Positions 60,880-64,000 of a stretch of DNA of 64,000 nt are shown here, piece by piece. The DNA is from a virus. The stretch spans positions 1-64,000 of IMG/VR virus record IMGVR_UViG_3300025810_000004, one strand, 5' to 3'. The stretch's first letter is position 1, and every line of letters begins with the position of its first letter. The notes beneath the pieces are model-generated. The model searched no databases. It saw only the letters and a program-made list of their open reading frames with translations, and was not told the DNA's origin. The position numbers and the translations under genes were made by a program.

Positions 60880-61955
60880 GTGGTAGAAAGAGAGAAGTGG
60901 TTGCTGTCATTGGCGCACAATTCGGCAGTGAGGGCAAGGGCAAGGTCGTTGACTGCCTTGTCAAGAACATGGACGGTGGAAACGGGTTCGACGTTGCCGT
61001 TCGGACTGGTGGTCCCAACGCTGGGCACACCTTCTACACCAAGGACGGCAAGGCGTGGGTCATGCAGTCCATCCCGTGTGCTTGGGAAGACCCCACCACC
61101 AAGCTCGTCATCGGTGCGGGTGCTCTGTTCGACCCGGAGCAGATCAACGCAGAGATCGACCGCATCGAGGCCGAATACGGTGAGGGCTACATCACCAACC
61201 GCCTCTACGTTGATCCCAACGCTGCCGTCATCGCTCAGGACCACCGCGACTTCGAGGGCGGCACCAAGGGTGACGCCCACGCCAAGATCGGCTCCACGGG
61301 CAAGGGGGTTGGTATCGCTCGCGCTGTCCATATCGCTCGTGGGCTCGGCTGGCACGGCGAACTCTCCACTGGCACCGTCGCTTCCCGTGGGCTGAAGGGT
61401 CGCTGGATCGAGGCCGACACCGTTGAGATCATCCAGCAGGGCGACCGCATCCTGCTGGAGGGCACCCAGGGTGCTGGTCTCTCGCTTCTCCACGGTCCTT
61501 GGCCGAAGACCACCAGCGCCGACATTGGTGTCGCCTCCATGATGTCCGAGGCCGGTGTCCCCCCCGGTGACCGCCCCGTGGTCGTCTGGTACGCCACCCG
61601 CACTATGCCGATCCGCGTCGCTGGTCCCTCCGGTCCTCTCCCCGGCGAAATGACCTGGGAAGAGGTGTCCAAGTCCGCAGGCCGCGTGGTCATCGAGCGC
61701 ACCACCGTGACCAAGAAGGTCCGCCGCATCGGTCGCTTCGATATGAAGGAGTTCAAGCGCTCTGTGGCCCGCAATGGTGCGGGCAAGGTGCTTTTGACCT
61801 TCTGCGACTACCTCGACGGCGGCAAGCCCGTCAATGAGGACGGATCCCTCGCTCCCGAGACTCAGGCTCTCGTGGACGAGATCAATGGGGTGTCCGGGAT
61901 CACTGTCGCCGGTATCAGCATTGGGCCGAAGGCCAGCGAAACCATCCTCTTTTAG
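60876..61955 (+). CDS. purZ: PurZ, N6-succino-2-amino-2'-deoxyadenylate synthase
   Basis: A 359-aa enzyme of the adenylosuccinate synthetase superfamily, closer in length to archaeal PurA (~340) than to E. coli PurA (432). Family motifs are GAQFGSEGKGK (nucleotide loop), GGPNAGHTF, KIGSTGKGVGIA, EGTQGAGLSLLHG and TVTKKVRRIGRFD. The catalytic Asp of PurA (GDEGKGK) is replaced by Ser18 here, the change reported for PurZ, which joins Asp to dGMP instead of IMP. The product is finished by host PurB to give dZMP. Codons are CGN/ATC-biased, indicating strong expression. Neighbours (dUTPase/MazG-like fusion, IMP dehydrogenase) fit a Z-DNA pathway. Assignment from motif, not assay. Confidence 0.85.
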   Translation: MSGRKREVVAVIGAQFGSEGKGKVVDCLVKNMDGGNGFDVAVRTGGPNAGHTFYTKDGKAWVMQSIPCAWEDPTTKLVIGAGALFDPEQINAEIDRIEAEYGEGYITNRLYVDPNAAVIAQDHRDFEGGTKGDAHAKIGSTGKGVGIARAVHIARGLGWHGELSTGTVASRGLKGRWIEADTVEIIQQGDRILLEGTQGAGLSLLHGPWPKTTSADIGVASMMSEAGVPPGDRPVVVWYATRTMPIRVAGPSGPLPGEMTWEEVSKSAGRVVIERTTVTKKVRRIGRFDMKEFKRSVARNGAGKVLLTFCDYLDGGKPVNEDGSLAPETQALVDEINGVSGITVAGISIGPKASETILF

Positions 61956-61972
61956 AACGGAGAACAGACGAA

Positions 61973-62701
61973 ATGTCTGATGAAAACACCCGCCAGTTCC
62001 TTGCAGGGGTCAAAGATCGAATTGACGAAGCCTTTGCGGTCATGACCGAGAAGGCAGAACTTCGTGGTACTTCCAATCTTGACGACCAGGGAGTCCACGG
62101 TGTCTTGGGTCGCATGATCCACGACAAGGGTGTTCGCATCAGACGCTGGCTGGAGACTGGTGAAGAGGACTTCGAAGCTGTCCGCGACGACGTTCTCGAC
62201 ACCATCAACTACGCCGCCATCGCGTTGTTCATGGGTGACACCAATCGAGGGGCTGGTCCCGGTCCCTCGATTGGCAATCCCCTCGTCACCCACGGCGAGT
62301 TCGAAAGAGCCCACGAAACCGACGCTGGCTGGGACGTGTACACCAGCGAAGACGTCGTGGTTCCTCCCCACACCCACTCCAACGTTCCCAGCGGCACCCG
62401 CATGGTCCCGCCCCCCGGAACGTGGCTGTTCCTCGTGGGGCGCAGCAGCACGTGGTCGAAGCACAAGCTGATGGTCATTCCCGGTGTCATCGACGCCGGG
62501 TACTCCGGTGAGCTGTTCGCCATGGTCCACAACCCCACCGACCAGCCCGTCACCCTCCCCAAGGGGTCGCGGGTCGTGCAGGCCATCCCCATCCCCATCC
62601 CGGCTCTCAAGGTCGTGGCTGGCTCGATGGAGGACGTTCATGCTGCCGCTGAGCGGTACGGAGACCGTGGCTCCAAGGGGTTTGGTTCCTCAGGAACCTG
62701 A
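61973..62701 (+). CDS. MazG-superfamily (Nmad1-like) domain fused to dUTPase
   Basis: A 242-aa two-domain protein. Residues about 1-85 (KAELRGTSNLDDQGVHGVLG, then DKGVRIRRWLE and DDVLDTINYAAIALFM) resemble Nmad1/DUF1599, a MazG-like fold whose members hydrolyse nucleoside triphosphates. Residues about 105-242 contain the five dUTPase motifs: DAGWDVYTSED (I), GRSSTW (II), GVIDAGYSGEL (III), GSRVVQAIP (IV) and RGSKGFGSSG (V). dUTPase makes dUMP and keeps uracil out of DNA. The first domain could supply dGMP to PurZ in the way MazZ does in other Z phages; this is inference. It begins 17 nt after purZ. Confidence 0.8.
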   Translation: MSDENTRQFLAGVKDRIDEAFAVMTEKAELRGTSNLDDQGVHGVLGRMIHDKGVRIRRWLETGEEDFEAVRDDVLDTINYAAIALFMGDTNRGAGPGPSIGNPLVTHGEFERAHETDAGWDVYTSEDVVVPPHTHSNVPSGTRMVPPPGTWLFLVGRSSTWSKHKLMVIPGVIDAGYSGELFAMVHNPTDQPVTLPKGSRVVQAIPIPIPALKVVAGSMEDVHAAAERYGDRGSKGFGSSGT

Positions 62702-62731
62702 ATGACCTTTTCGTTAGGGTTTTTTATAGTC

Positions 62732-62759
62732 CCGGTTGGGTGTTCTTTCATCCAACCGG
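62732..62759 (+). promoter_or_regulatory. Hairpin overlapping the ribosome-binding site
   Basis: A perfect 8-bp stem, CCGGTTGG (62732-62739) with CCAACCGG (62752-62759), around a 12-base loop. The GGAGA that serves the ATG at 62770 starts inside the 3' arm. It follows the dUTPase gene and a TTTTTATAG (62721-62729), so it might be part of a terminator-promoter junction or a translational control element. Confidence 0.5.
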
Positions 62760-62769
62760 AGAAATAAGT

Positions 62770-63369
62770 ATGAAGAATCTCACTGCTTCCGATCGCAAGG
62801 TCCTCATTCGACTCGCTTCTTCGCTCCCGAAGGGAGACAAGTCGCGCAGGACTATCTTGTCTGGTCTCAGCAAAGTCGCAGCCAAGAAGGTCGTTCTTGA
62901 GGGCCTGGACCCCCGCACCCACAAGGAAATACTGGATGCAATTGGCAAGGTGAAGCGGGTCCTTGGGGACTCTGAGTTCGTTGCCTACAACGACATCTGG
63001 TCCGGCAAGTTCCTTGATGAAGCTTCCCCAACCCGCTATGTGGAGAAGGAACAGGAAGAGTACAACCAGTCAGCCGGGTTCGGCTTGATAGGCTCTATCC
63101 TTCCCCTTCTCAGGGGTTCTGCCAGAAAAGAGGTTGAGGAGGCCCTTAGGTCACAGGGTGTTGCTGTTGTCAGCACCAAGAGTGCTCTGGAATTGGCCAA
63201 GAGCGGGCACGAAGGCGGAGGTGGCTGGAGGTGGGAAGACACCACAGCCACCTGGGGAGACTTGTGGAGACTCGTCAAAGGTAAAGCTGTAGACGCTGTG
63301 GCTGTGTCCAAGTTGGTCGGCAAGCTTGAGGACGAGTATGAGGACGAGGACGAAGACGAGGATTGGTAG
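62770..63369 (+). CDS. Hypothetical protein with acidic C-terminus
   Basis: A 199-aa protein starting MKNLTASDRKVLIRLASSLP. The N-terminal pattern (RKVLIRLASSLPKGDKSRRTILSGL) is common in virion and accessory proteins of large phages whose function is unknown. The end is extremely acidic (EDEYEDEDEDEDW). It has a ribosome-binding site GGAGA and lies between dUTPase and IMP dehydrogenase. Confidence 0.5.
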   Translation: MKNLTASDRKVLIRLASSLPKGDKSRRTILSGLSKVAAKKVVLEGLDPRTHKEILDAIGKVKRVLGDSEFVAYNDIWSGKFLDEASPTRYVEKEQEEYNQSAGFGLIGSILPLLRGSARKEVEEALRSQGVAVVSTKSALELAKSGHEGGGGWRWEDTTATWGDLWRLVKGKAVDAVAVSKLVGKLEDEYEDEDEDEDW

Positions 63370-63399
63370 AAGGGGTACGGTATCTCCAACACCCACTAG

Positions 63400-64000
<601 letters not shown>

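Noticed and set aside
60876-61955. Ordinary PurA (adenylosuccinate synthetase)
   Set aside because: The essential Asp of the GDEGKGK loop is Ser, and the neighbours are dGMP- and dNTP-related, so PurZ fits better; only an assay would settle it.

Overview
The window is a piece of a large, lytic-type, tailed bacteriophage genome: densely packed genes with 4-8 nt start/stop overlaps, a tail/baseplate module, a T4-like replication and recombination module, and an unusually large set of nucleotide-metabolism genes. GC content is fairly high. The host cannot be named from the sequence. No tRNA, CRISPR array or integrase was seen; terminase, capsid, DNA polymerase and lysis genes must lie outside the window or are not recognisable.

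Layout. 0-0.45 kb: end of a deoxynucleoside kinase gene. 0.45-4.7 kb: a minus-strand operon of tail-fibre-like and unknown genes. 4.9-11.3 kb: a giant repetitive fibre-like protein, then small virion and membrane proteins, bounded by strong hairpin terminators. 11.3-25.2 kb: the tail operon (two proteins in the tail-assembly-chaperone position, tape measure, two related baseplate proteins, large hub, spike and a repeat protein). 25.2-32.9 kb: accessory genes (dCMP deaminase, three separate pieces of DNA methyltransferase, one with an intein, a SET-domain protein, thymidine kinase, SWIM zinc finger). 32.8-36.3 kb, minus strand: GMP synthase and an unknown 644-aa protein. 36.4-37.7 kb: a possible DNA-binding regulator behind a sigma70-like promoter. 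37.7-40.3 kb: a broken haem-type lipoprotein gene, interrupted by a TnpB element and carrying an inverted internal segment. 41-64 kb: clamp-loader subunits, class II ribonucleotide reductase, virion proteins, RecD2-like helicase, SSB-like protein, RuvC, RecA, a Rad50/SbcC ATPase divided between two genes, SbcD, a PD-(D/E)XK nuclease, a sliding-clamp-like protein, PurZ, a MazG-like/dUTPase fusion and the start of an IMP dehydrogenase.

The most notable biology is a probable 2-aminoadenine (Z) genome pathway. PurZ has Ser where adenylosuccinate synthetases have the catalytic Asp. The window also encodes IMP dehydrogenase without its CBS regulatory module, GMP synthase, a class II ribonucleotide reductase, and a MazG-superfamily domain fused to dUTPase. 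An inferred flow is IMP to XMP to GMP, then GTP to dGTP, dGTP to dGMP (MazG-like domain), and dGMP to the succinylated intermediate (PurZ), which host PurB would convert to dZMP. Thymidine kinase, dCMP deaminase, dUTPase and the deoxynucleoside kinase would supply the other precursors.

Two other patterns stand out. Enzymes that are normally one polypeptide are divided between genes (Rad50/SbcC into two; the DNA methyltransferase into three, in permuted order). Codon usage is of two kinds: most structural and accessory genes use ATA and AGG/AGA heavily, while PurZ, the SSB-like protein, two abundant-looking virion proteins, the intein and thymidine kinase use ATC and CGN. This could reflect expression level for some and recent acquisition for others.
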